Positions 1 through 4,993 are shown, counted from the first letter of the stretch. The stretch is 5,260 nt of DNA from Palsa-872 sp036495195 (GCA_036495195.1 DASXNH010000218.1:1-5260); one strand, 5' to 3'. Notes: a model not told the origin generated them from the letters alone. Program-made: numbers and translations.

Positions 1-1
1 C

Positions 2-259
2 GGGCAGGTCTTTACCGACACGCACCTGCTGGCGCGGGATTATTTATGGGACGCGCCCCATACGACGGCCGGAACGGTCCGCCAGCTGGGTTCGCCGATG
101 CGGTTCTCTGCCACGCCTGTGCGACGCGACAGGGCGGCTCCACTTCTTGGTGAGAACTCGGCCGAGGTGCTCGCCGAGCTCGGGTACGACGCGGCCGAAA
201 CGAGCCGCATGGTCGAGCAGAAGGTGGTCGGCGCTCCCAAGCAGGCACGCCGTGAGTGA
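2..259 (+). CDS. CaiB/BaiF family (class III) CoA transferase, C-terminal fragment
   Basis: This open frame enters from the left edge and ends in TGA at 257-259, giving the last 85 residues of a longer protein. Seen: the run VRQLGSPMRFSATPVRRDRA followed by AAPLLGENSAEVLAELGYD, then a short tail ending QARRE. The pattern 'G.P.RFS.TP...R.AP.LGE...VL.ELGY' is typical of the C-terminal end of class III CoA transferases, which move CoA from a donor such as succinyl-CoA to a carboxylic acid; the family is normally about 400 residues. The catalytic aspartate of this family lies in the N-terminal half, outside the window, so activity cannot be judged. The gene overlaps the next by 8 bases (GTGAGTGA), which points to translational coupling and a shared acyl-CoA pathway. 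The substrate is not predictable. Confidence 0.85.
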   Translation, partial: GQVFTDTHLLARDYLWDAPHTTAGTVRQLGSPMRFSATPVRRDRAAPLLGENSAEVLAELGYDAAETSRMVEQKVVGAPKQARRE

Positions 260-1046
260 TGTGAAGGCCGAGGAGCTGATCGTTGAGCAGCGGGGCGCGA
301 TCAGGTGGATCACTTTCAACCGGCCTCACGCGCGCAACGCGTTGACCTGGAACATGTACGACCTGCTGGAGAAGGCGTGCCACGATATCAACGCCGATCG
401 TGCAGTTCGCGCCGTCGTGCTGACCGGCGCCGGTGGCAAGGCGTTTGTCGCGGGCACTGACATCTCGCAGTTTCGAGCGTTCAAGACCGAGCAGGATGCG
501 CTCGACTACGAGGCGCGGGGAAACGTGATCATGACCACGCTCGAATCGGTGCGCGTGCCAACCATCGCCGCGATAGCCGGCGCGTGCACCGGCGCGGGAG
601 CTGCGATTGCTGCCTGCTGCGACCTTCGCATAGGGTCGCCGAGCGCGCGGTATGGATTTCCGATTGCGCGGACACTCGGCAACTGCCTGTCGATGGCGAA
701 CTACAGCCGCGCCGCGGCCCTGCTCGGAATCCCTCGACTGAAAGATCTGATCATGCGAGCGCGGCTCATGGATGCTCAGGAGATGCTCGGCGGCGGTCTG
801 CTGTCCGAGGTGACGCCTGACGAGCCATCGCTGCTCCTTCGCGCGCAGTCCCTCGCCGAGGAGGTGGCGTCGCTGGCCCCGCTCACGCTCTGGGCGACCA
901 AGGAGGCCCTGCGTCGGGTGCGCGACAGGATGAGCGTGGCGGATGGGGACTCGGACCTGATCCGTGCCGTCTACATGTCGAAAGACTTCAAGGAAGGCGT
1001 CGACGCGTTCCTGACGAAACGCGAACCGCATTGGGCGGGCGAGTAG
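252..1046 (+). CDS. Enoyl-CoA hydratase/isomerase (crotonase) family protein lacking both usual catalytic glutamates
   Basis: The gene encodes 264 residues, the usual crotonase length of about 260. The chosen start is GTG at 252, inside the GTGAGTGA overlap with the CoA transferase stop; GTG at 261 is an alternative. An upstream ATG at 147 would add 35 residues lying inside the transferase in another frame and is rejected. Seen: the first oxyanion-hole and CoA-binding segment KAFVAGTDISQF (residues 63-74), the second core segment ACTGAGAAIAACCDLRIGSP (111-130), and YGFPIARTLGN (134-144). Aligned by eye to classical enoyl-CoA hydratase, the two catalytic glutamates (Glu144 and Glu164 in the rat enzyme) correspond to Ala118 and Ile138, with the correct 20-residue spacing. 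The fold and acyl-CoA binding are well supported; simple hydration of enoyl-CoA is doubtful. It may act as an isomerase, a lyase or a thioesterase-like member of the superfamily. Confidence 0.9.
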   Translation: MSDVKAEELIVEQRGAIRWITFNRPHARNALTWNMYDLLEKACHDINADRAVRAVVLTGAGGKAFVAGTDISQFRAFKTEQDALDYEARGNVIMTTLESVRVPTIAAIAGACTGAGAAIAACCDLRIGSPSARYGFPIARTLGNCLSMANYSRAAALLGIPRLKDLIMRARLMDAQEMLGGGLLSEVTPDEPSLLLRAQSLAEEVASLAPLTLWATKEALRRVRDRMSVADGDSDLIRAVYMSKDFKEGVDAFLTKREPHWAGE

Positions 1047-1073
1047 GAGCCCAGGGCAGCACCCGCTCGACCA

Positions 1074-1090
1074 CGGCGGCCACGCCGCCG
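1074..1090 (+). terminator. GC-rich hairpin downstream of the crotonase-family gene
   Basis: A perfect 7-bp stem (CGGCGGC at 1074-1080, GCCGCCG at 1084-1090) closes a 3-base CAC loop, 28 bases after the stop of the crotonase-family gene. No T-run follows, so it is not a canonical intrinsic terminator. U-less hairpins of this kind have been proposed as terminators in high-GC Gram-positive bacteria. It sits just before a new promoter, which suits an operon boundary. Confidence 0.4.
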
Positions 1091-1100
1091 AGGACCGGCC

Positions 1101-1130
1101 TTGACACCATGACGCGGTGCGGCGTAAGGT
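1101..1130 (+). promoter_or_regulatory. Promoter of the acyl-CoA dehydrogenase-tetR operon
   Basis: A perfect -35 hexamer TTGACA (1101-1106) is followed 18 bases later by TAAGGT (1125-1130), which fits the TANNNT -10 pattern of high-GC Gram-positive promoters. Transcription would start near 1137, leaving a leader of about 50 bases that contains the palindrome at 1142-1157 and two ribosome-binding sites. Confidence 0.6.
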
Positions 1131-1141
1131 CCACCCAATAA

Positions 1142-1157
1142 CGGTACGTACCGGTAC
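1142..1157. promoter_or_regulatory. Palindromic operator, candidate TetR-family binding site
   Basis: CGGTACGTACCG (1142-1153) is a perfect 12-base palindrome, and it overlaps a second perfect palindrome, GTACCGGTAC (1148-1157). The result is three alternating GTAC-containing half-sites spaced five bases apart. The site lies just downstream of the -10 element, over or just after the expected transcription start, where a repressor would block initiation. The second gene of this operon encodes a TetR-family protein, so autorepression through this site is the obvious inference. The pairing of this regulator with this operator is not shown by the sequence. Confidence 0.55.
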
Positions 1158-1173
1158 TGAAACGTTGTAGCAC

Positions 1174-1187
1174 AGGAGCCAGGAGCC
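1174..1187 (+). promoter_or_regulatory. Tandem duplicated ribosome-binding site
   Basis: The heptamer AGGAGCC occurs twice in direct tandem (1174-1180 and 1181-1187) just before the ATG at 1189. The two AGGAG cores lie 10 and 3 bases from the start codon. The first is slightly far and the second slightly close, so the two copies may together cover the workable spacing range. They support the chosen start of the dehydrogenase. Confidence 0.6.
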
Positions 1188-1188
1188 A

Positions 1189-2382
1189 ATGGTTTCGTTC
1201 GAGCTGAGTGACGAGCAGCGTGAGATAAGGGACTGGGTCCATGCCTTCGCGGAGAAGGAGATCCGGCCCGTCGCCGTGCAGTACGACGAGGCGGAGGAGT
1301 TCCCGTGGCCGGTGGTCAAGAAGGCCGCCGAAGTCGGTCTCTACGGAGTCGACTTTCTACAGCAGACCTACGGCGACGCCACCGGCATCATGCCGGCACT
1401 GGTCGCCGAGGAGCTGACCTGGGGCTGCGCCGGGATCGCCCTCGCCATTCAGGGCACCGGGCTGCCCATCGCCGCGATCTTCTCGCAGGGGACGCCCGAG
1501 CAGATCGCGACGTGGATTCCAGCTTGCTTCGGCACCGTTGAGAACCCGGCGGTCGGCGCCTTTGCCGTCACCGAGTCCGACGCCGGCTCCGACGTCTCGT
1601 CGATGAAGACCCGCGCGGTCAGGAAGAACGGCGACTGGGTGCTCAACGGCCAGAAGATCTTCATCACCAACGGCGGGATCGCCGGCGTCCACGTGGTGGT
1701 CGCCGCGGTGGAGCCAGAGCTCGGCACCCGCGGGCAGGCCAGCTTCGTCGTCCCGCCTGGCACCAAGGGCATCAGGCAGGGCAAGAAGGAAAAGAAGATG
1801 GGGATCCGGGCCTCGCACACCGCCGAGGTGCTGCTGGAGGACTGCACGATCCCACTGGAGAACGTGCTTGGCGGCATGGAGAAGTTGGAAGCCAAGCTGG
1901 CACGCGCCCGAGAGGGCACGCACTCGCGGTCGTCAGTTGCGCTCAAGACGTTCGAGCTGTCACGTCCCATCGTCGGCGCGATGGCCCTCGGCATCGCACG
2001 CGCCGCTTTTGAGTTCGCGCTGGAGTACGCCAAGGAACGCAAGCAGTTCGGCCGTCCTCTGATTGAGAACCAGGCGATCGCTTTCATGCTCGCCGACATG
2101 GCGACGGAGATCGAGGCGACGCGCGCTCTCATCTGGAGGGCGTTATGGGAAGGCCGTAACGGCGGTGAGTTCAAGAAGGCCGAGGGCTCGATGGCGAAGC
2201 TGAAGGCGGGCGAGGTCGCGGTCAAGGTCACCGACCAGGCGATCCAGATCTGCGGTGGCTACGGCTACATCCGCGACTTCCCGGTCGAGAAGTGGCACCG
2301 CGACGCGAAGATCTACACGCTGTTCGAGGGCACCTCCGAAATTCAACGGCTCGTCATCTCGCGCGCGCTCGCGCACGCCTAG
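1189..2382 (+). CDS. Acyl-CoA dehydrogenase family protein
   Basis: This 397-residue protein has the normal length for FAD-dependent acyl-CoA dehydrogenases, which introduce the alpha-beta double bond into acyl-CoA and pass electrons to ETF. Seen in order: an N-terminal helical domain beginning FELSDEQREIRDWV (residues 4-17); the flavin-contacting segment AFAVTESDAGSD (124-135); VLNGQKIFITNGG (151-163); RKQFGRPLIENQA (284-296); QICGGYGY (353-360); and KIYTLFEGTSEIQR (374-387). Glu380 in FEGTSEIQ sits where medium-chain acyl-CoA dehydrogenase has its catalytic base (Glu376). About 14 extra residues, rich in Lys, Glu and Arg, lie between LGG (227-229) and the helical C-terminal domain, in the stretch of roughly 230-258; they mark a subgroup rather than damage. 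ATG at 1189 is supported by tandem AGGAG sites. Acyl-chain specificity cannot be read from the sequence. Confidence 0.95.
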   Translation: MVSFELSDEQREIRDWVHAFAEKEIRPVAVQYDEAEEFPWPVVKKAAEVGLYGVDFLQQTYGDATGIMPALVAEELTWGCAGIALAIQGTGLPIAAIFSQGTPEQIATWIPACFGTVENPAVGAFAVTESDAGSDVSSMKTRAVRKNGDWVLNGQKIFITNGGIAGVHVVVAAVEPELGTRGQASFVVPPGTKGIRQGKKEKKMGIRASHTAEVLLEDCTIPLENVLGGMEKLEAKLARAREGTHSRSSVALKTFELSRPIVGAMALGIARAAFEFALEYAKERKQFGRPLIENQAIAFMLADMATEIEATRALIWRALWEGRNGGEFKKAEGSMAKLKAGEVAVKVTDQAIQICGGYGYIRDFPVEKWHRDAKIYTLFEGTSEIQRLVISRALAHA

Positions 2383-2383
2383 C

Positions 2384-2989
2384 ATGGCGGTCGCGGCACC
2401 AGGCGGCGTTCAACAGCGTAAGGACGCTCGGGTCGATCGGCGGCGCAAGCGGGTGGCCGATGCGGCGCTTCATCTTTTTGCCGTGCGGGGCTACAACGTC
2501 ACGTCGGTCGATGACATCGCGGCGCGGTCGAAGACGTCGAAGTCGGCGTTCTACGAGTTCTTCAAGTCGAAGGAGGATTGTTTCCGCGAGCTGCTCCTGG
2601 AGGAGGGCGGCGCGCTCATCCGCGATGTGCTGCAGGCCGCCGCGAGCGGCCACGATCATCACGAGCGGCTGCGTCGAGGCATCACGAGGTTCGTGGTTTC
2701 GAGCTTCGAGCGATCGGCGGTGGCGCGGTTGCTGATCGTCGAGTCGGTGGGGTTGAGCGCCGGGGTCGACCAGGTGAGGCATGAGCTGCAGAGCCGGTTT
2801 GCGGACGCGGTCGCCGAGGAGGTGAGGCACGCGATGCTCCACGACCCGTTTTACGCGGACAAGGACCCTCAGGTATTTGGTCGGGCGGTGGTCGGCGCGG
2901 TCAGCGACGCAGTCGGTTACTTCCTGACCCACCCCGGAGTCGACGCCACCTCGCTCGCCGCGAGCCTGTGCCGCATCTTCGCGCCCTGA
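2384..2989 (+). CDS. TetR-family transcriptional regulator
   Basis: The product has 201 residues, typical for TetR regulators. The chosen start is ATG 2384, one base after the dehydrogenase stop (TAG, C, ATG), implying translational coupling. The longer frame from 2255 lies inside the dehydrogenase gene and is rejected. Seen: an N-terminal DNA-binding domain with RKRVADAALHLFAVRGYNVT (residues 21-40), then SVDDIAARSKTSKSAFYEFF (41-60) and KSKEDCFRELLLEEG (61-75). The recognition helix is around TSKSAFYEFF (51-60). The rest is the variable helical ligand-binding and dimerisation domain. Family knowledge: TetR proteins are usually repressors released by a small ligand, often an acyl-CoA or the pathway substrate when the neighbours are beta-oxidation genes. 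Inference: it represses its own operon through the palindrome at 1142-1157. The protein ends CRIFAP. Confidence 0.92.
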   Translation: MAVAAPGGVQQRKDARVDRRRKRVADAALHLFAVRGYNVTSVDDIAARSKTSKSAFYEFFKSKEDCFRELLLEEGGALIRDVLQAAASGHDHHERLRRGITRFVVSSFERSAVARLLIVESVGLSAGVDQVRHELQSRFADAVAEEVRHAMLHDPFYADKDPQVFGRAVVGAVSDAVGYFLTHPGVDATSLAASLCRIFAP

Positions 2990-3037
2990 CCGACTCCTAT
3001 CGACGCTGTTGGCATGGTCAGTTGTTGCCGAAGATGC
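2973..3037. repeat. 9-bp inverted repeat across two convergent gene ends
   Basis: GCATCTTCG at 2973-2981 (end of the tetR gene) and CGAAGATGC at 3029-3037 (end of the minus-strand gene) are perfect reverse complements separated by 47 bases. Because the genes converge, both arms are read as Arg-Ile-Phe near each C-terminus (CRIFAP and RRIFGNN). It could act as a weak two-way termination structure. The loop is long and there is no T-run, so chance is quite possible. No other terminator is visible in the 28-base gap between the two stops. Confidence 0.3.
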
Positions 3038-3473
3038 GTCGAATGGAACCAAGGATGCCACCGCCGGCAGTCGGGTCAGATGGCGCGTCCGAGCCGGACG
3101 AGGCCTTTGGCGACGCGGCGGCCGGAGGCCTGCCTTGTCGGTGCCCCCGGCGGCCGTAGAAGCGCCGGGCCATCTCGTCAACATTGCGCGGTATCCCTTC
3201 CTTGGCCATGGCGGCCTTGAAAGCGGCTCGCAGCAGGTCGCCGCTTGGGTCGCGGCCAAGCACCGGTGTCGCGGCCAGGCCCTGTCCGATTTGCGCCGCC
3301 TCGGCATCGCCGGTGCTCACGAGCAACTCGGCGGCCGGCCTTGCCATGTACCTGTCTTCCATGAGGTTCAGGGATGACGCGATGCTCTGCAGGTCGGCGA
3401 AGGTGCCACTGCTTCCCGCCAGCTTCTCTTTGAGGACCTCGATTCGCTTCCGACGTGGTCGGTCTACTGCCAT
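3018..3473 (-). CDS. Unrecognised 151-residue protein, divergent from the reverse transcriptase
   Basis: I do not recognise this family. The start is the ATG at 3473-3471, preceded five bases upstream by a strong ribosome-binding site (GGAGGG, complement of 3479-3484). An in-frame ATG at 3524 would add 17 residues across the promoter and the inverted-repeat arm and is rejected. Seen: a basic N-terminus (DRPRRKR, residues 4-10); a predicted helical body to about residue 107 containing LQSIASSLNLMEDRYMARP (28-46) and LLRAAFKAAMAKEGIP (80-95); a low-complexity linker rich in Gly, Pro, Ala and Ser (about 108-139); and a short basic, hydrophobic tail GILGSIRRIFGNN (139-151) that could form an amphipathic helix. 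No signal peptide or membrane span is evident. Codon use is normal for the window. It diverges from the RT gene across a shared promoter region, suggesting a possible partner or regulator, but function is unknown. Confidence 0.75.
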   Translation of the reverse strand: MAVDRPRRKRIEVLKEKLAGSSGTFADLQSIASSLNLMEDRYMARPAAELLVSTGDAEAAQIGQGLAATPVLGRDPSGDLLRAAFKAAMAKEGIPRNVDEMARRFYGRRGHRQGRPPAAASPKASSGSDAPSDPTAGGGILGSIRRIFGNN

Positions 3474-3478
3474 GCTTT

Positions 3479-3484
3479 CCCTCC
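3479..3484 (-). promoter_or_regulatory. Ribosome-binding site of the minus-strand unknown gene
   Basis: On the minus strand GGAGGG lies five bases before the ATG at 3473-3471. It is one of the strongest Shine-Dalgarno matches in the window, and it decides the start against the upstream in-frame ATG at 3524. Confidence 0.7.
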
Positions 3485-3504
3485 GAAGCCTTGGTTGCCT
3501 TCGC

Positions 3505-3513
3505 TGATAATAA
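3505..3513. promoter_or_regulatory. Compact AT-rich patch with divergent -10 elements
   Basis: TGATAATAA is a rare AT-rich island in this GC-rich window. On the plus strand GATAAT (3506-3511) matches the -10 consensus at 5 of 6 bases and would place a start near 3517-3518, exactly where the 14-bp inverted-repeat arm begins. On the minus strand TATTAT (3512-3507) also matches at 5 of 6 and would start transcription near 3500, giving the unknown gene a leader of about 27 bases that includes its GGAGGG. No convincing -35 element is seen for either direction. If both are used, the two promoters overlap and would exclude one another. Confidence 0.4.
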
Positions 3514-3516
3514 GTC

Positions 3517-3658
3517 GCGAGCAAGGGAGATACCCCTTCGGGGGTGTCCTCGGTACGGACCAGCCGCGGGCCTTGAACAACCTGTGAGGACGGGTGCCCG
3601 ATGTACGTTCGTGTAGACGGCTACACCGTCTTTCAAAACGGAGCTCTCCCTTGCTCGC
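3517..3658 (+). ncRNA. Candidate structured RNA or leader upstream of the reverse transcriptase
   Basis: The 142-base segment is bounded by a perfect 14-bp inverted repeat: GCGAGCAAGGGAGA (3517-3530) and TCTCCCTTGCTCGC (3645-3658). Inside are further stems. ACCCC-TTCG-GGGGT (3532-3545) is capped by the very stable UUCG tetraloop. GTCCTC (3546-3551) pairs with GAGGAC (3586-3591). TACG-TTCG-TGTA (3604-3615) forms a weaker stem. Two mutually exclusive hairpins are GTGTAG/CTACAC (3611-3616 with 3621-3626) and AGACGG/CCGTCT (3615-3620 with 3626-3631). G/C at third codon positions is low (8 of 19) in the RT frame between 3594 and 3650, so this part does not look translated. The predicted plus-strand start coincides with the 5' arm. 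It may be a template or cofactor RNA for the RT, as in retrons and some defence RTs, or an autoregulatory leader. No family match is claimed. Confidence 0.5.
3640..3643 (+). promoter_or_regulatory. Ribosome-binding site that decides the reverse transcriptase start
   Basis: GGAG at 3640-3643 ends seven bases before the in-frame TTG at 3651. This is better spaced than the AGGA at 3587-3590, three bases from the alternative GTG at 3594. It lies just outside the 3' arm of the 14-bp stem, while the TTG lies inside the arm, so folding would hide the start codon. Confidence 0.5.
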
Positions 3659-4955
3659 TCACTCTCTGACGGTCGACAGGCTGCGATCGCCCGAGCTCTG
3701 GCGGGATCTCCTCTTTCCGGAGGACGGCTACGGCCGCTGGGGGCGGCGCAAGCTCGCCGCCTGCCGCCAGTTGGTGGAGGGTGGCGAGGTGGGGGAGATG
3801 GTCGAGCGGTACGCCGCCGGGCGGTTGATCCTTGCTCCCCCACACCGCCGTCTGCTGAACAAGGCAGATGGTCGTAAGAAGGTGGTCTTCACCTTCGCCG
3901 CTGCGGACGAGCTGGTGCTGAAAGCGCTGAACCGCGTCCTGCAGTCGACGACAGCCATGGATCATTCGCGACTGTGCCATTCGTTCCAGCCTGGACGTGG
4001 ACCGCGGACGGCCTACCGCGACATTCGCCGGATCCGGGGGCTGCCGAACATGCATTGCCTGCACCTGGATGTGCGCGACTTCTTCAACAGCATTCCGGTC
4101 GAGCCGCTGATCGCCTCGCTCCCAGCCACGATCACCGAAGACGAACCGCTATGTCGATTGCTCGCAGCGACGTTGCGGGACCCGCGCGTGCTCAATGGCG
4201 ACGAGGTGATCGTCGACACACATAAAGGAGTGATGGCCGGGACGCCGCTGGCACCGCTGCTGTCCAACCTTTACCTGCGCTCGCTTGATGATGCCTTCGA
4301 GGCGGCGCGCGTTCCGTTCCTGCGCTACGCGGATGACATGGTTGTGTTCGGGAGCGAGCAGGAAGTCCTGCAGCGCGGTGCCGAGATCGAGAAGCGGCTG
4401 GCAGAGCTCGGCCTGGCGCTGAATCCGCGCAAGACGAGGCTCAGCCCGCCCGGCGAGTCGTGGGAGTTCCTCGGCTTGCGGTATGACCGCGGGGCGATCG
4501 ACCTCGCGGTCAACTCTGTTGGCAAGCTGCGCCGGCGCGTCAGGCGGATCGCCAGGCGGGCGCGCAGACGCGCTGACCCGGTGCGGGCGGCGGTGCGCAG
4601 GCTGAACCGGAGGCTCTACGGCATCGGTGGGCGCTCGACCGACTTCACCTGGGCCAGCTGGTTCTTTCCACTGCTGACGGTCGACGCCACCCTGCACCGG
4701 CTCGATCGGCTAATTCAGCACCAGCTCCGGTTCGCGGTGACAGGCGTCCACAGCCGGCGCAACTTCCGGCAGGTGCCATACGAGCACCTCACGGCTGCCG
4801 GATACCTTCCCTTGGTCAGTGCGTACCACGCATACCACCAGGGAGCGCGTGAGTATGAGGATCTACTTGCGAGAGATGGGGCTGATGGGTACGAGGGGCG
4901 GCTCGAGAGTTCTAACGGCAAGGTGCACCACGGCACCAAAGAGGTGGCCAGTTGA
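3651..4955 (+). CDS. Stand-alone reverse transcriptase (RNA-directed DNA polymerase), subgroup unassigned
   Basis: From TTG 3651 the protein has 434 residues; GTG 3594 would add 19 non-coding-looking residues. Numbered from TTG, RT motifs appear in order. Finger motifs are KADGRKKVVFTFAAADELVL (71-90) and CHSFQPGRGPRTAYRDI (109-125). Palm motif A is LHLDVRDFFNSI (137-148, catalytic Asp140). GVMAGTPLAPLLSNLYL follows at 193-209, then the YADD box RYADDMVVF (225-233, Asp228 and Asp229), ELGLALNPRKTRL (252-264) and WEFLGLRY (271-278). The catalytic residues are intact. After the palm come a very Arg-rich segment (about 293-321) and a thumb or maturase-like region, FTWASWFFPLLTVDATLHRL (332-351) to about 395, recalling group II intron proteins. 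No integrase, endonuclease or Cas1 domain is present. The retron NAxxH motif and the [..]SQ motif of diversity-generating RTs are absent. It may be a group II-like or defence-type (UG/DRT) RT using the upstream RNA; exact class is not readable. Confidence 0.9.
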   Translation: MLAHSLTVDRLRSPELWRDLLFPEDGYGRWGRRKLAACRQLVEGGEVGEMVERYAAGRLILAPPHRRLLNKADGRKKVVFTFAAADELVLKALNRVLQSTTAMDHSRLCHSFQPGRGPRTAYRDIRRIRGLPNMHCLHLDVRDFFNSIPVEPLIASLPATITEDEPLCRLLAATLRDPRVLNGDEVIVDTHKGVMAGTPLAPLLSNLYLRSLDDAFEAARVPFLRYADDMVVFGSEQEVLQRGAEIEKRLAELGLALNPRKTRLSPPGESWEFLGLRYDRGAIDLAVNSVGKLRRRVRRIARRARRRADPVRAAVRRLNRRLYGIGGRSTDFTWASWFFPLLTVDATLHRLDRLIQHQLRFAVTGVHSRRNFRQVPYEHLTAAGYLPLVSAYHAYHQGAREYEDLLARDGADGYEGRLESSNGKVHHGTKEVAS

Positions 4956-4981
4956 CATCACGAACGTCCGTTCGGTATGCT
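4952..4981 (+). promoter_or_regulatory. Promoter of the downstream gene, overlapping the reverse transcriptase stop codon
   Basis: A perfect -35 TTGACA (4952-4957) contains the RT stop codon TGA (4953-4955). After 18 bases comes TATGCT (4976-4981), which fits TATAAT at 4 of 6 and the TANNNT pattern. Spacing equals that of the promoter at 1101-1130. Transcription would start near 4988, only about six bases before the ATG at 4994, so the mRNA would be almost leaderless. Confidence 0.65.
4961..4974. promoter_or_regulatory. LexA-type SOS box
   Basis: CGAAC-GTCC-GTTCG matches the CGAAC-N4-GTTCG core of the LexA operator of Actinobacteria and Firmicutes (mycobacterial form TCGAAC-N4-GTTCGA; Bacillus form CGAACRNRYGTTCG) at all ten defined core positions. 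It sits exactly between the -35 and -10 elements of a promoter, the classical position for repression. The downstream gene is therefore probably induced by DNA damage. Experimental LexA binding is unknown. Confidence 0.75.
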
Positions 4982-4993
4982 GGGACCACGAAC

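Noticed and set aside
12..1319. Long minus-strand open frame of 435 codons opposite the crotonase-family gene
   Set aside because: It is antisense to clear family members, has a low-complexity Arg/Pro/Ala-rich translation with no recognisable domain, and spans two genes and a promoter. It is a typical GC-rich shadow frame.
1357..2231. Two minus-strand open frames opposite the acyl-CoA dehydrogenase
   Set aside because: They mirror a well-conserved gene, have no plausible ribosome-binding sites or domains, and reflect the codon bias of the sense strand.
3474..3524. N-terminal extension of the minus-strand unknown gene to an ATG at 3524
   Set aside because: The shorter start has GGAGGG five bases upstream, and the extension would run through the promoter patch and the inverted-repeat arm.
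3615..3634. Intrinsic terminator AGACGG/CCGTCT followed by TTTC
   Set aside because: The T-run is too short and the hairpin lies inside the candidate RNA just before the RT ribosome-binding site. A leader structure is more likely, though partial attenuation cannot be excluded.
3594..3650. Upstream GTG start for the reverse transcriptase adding 19 residues
   Set aside because: Third-position G/C is only 8 of 19 here against 15 of 19 in the next 19 codons, the segment is full of hairpins, and TTG 3651 has a better spaced GGAG. It remains possible but less likely.
3517..4955. Classical retron (msr-msd plus ret)
   Set aside because: The flanking inverted repeat is retron-like, but the RT lacks the NAxxH motif, is longer than most retron RTs and has a maturase-like C-terminus. 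The VTG string (residues 363-365) lies in a different context (AVTGVHSRRN) from the retron VTG motif. No long msd hairpin is evident.
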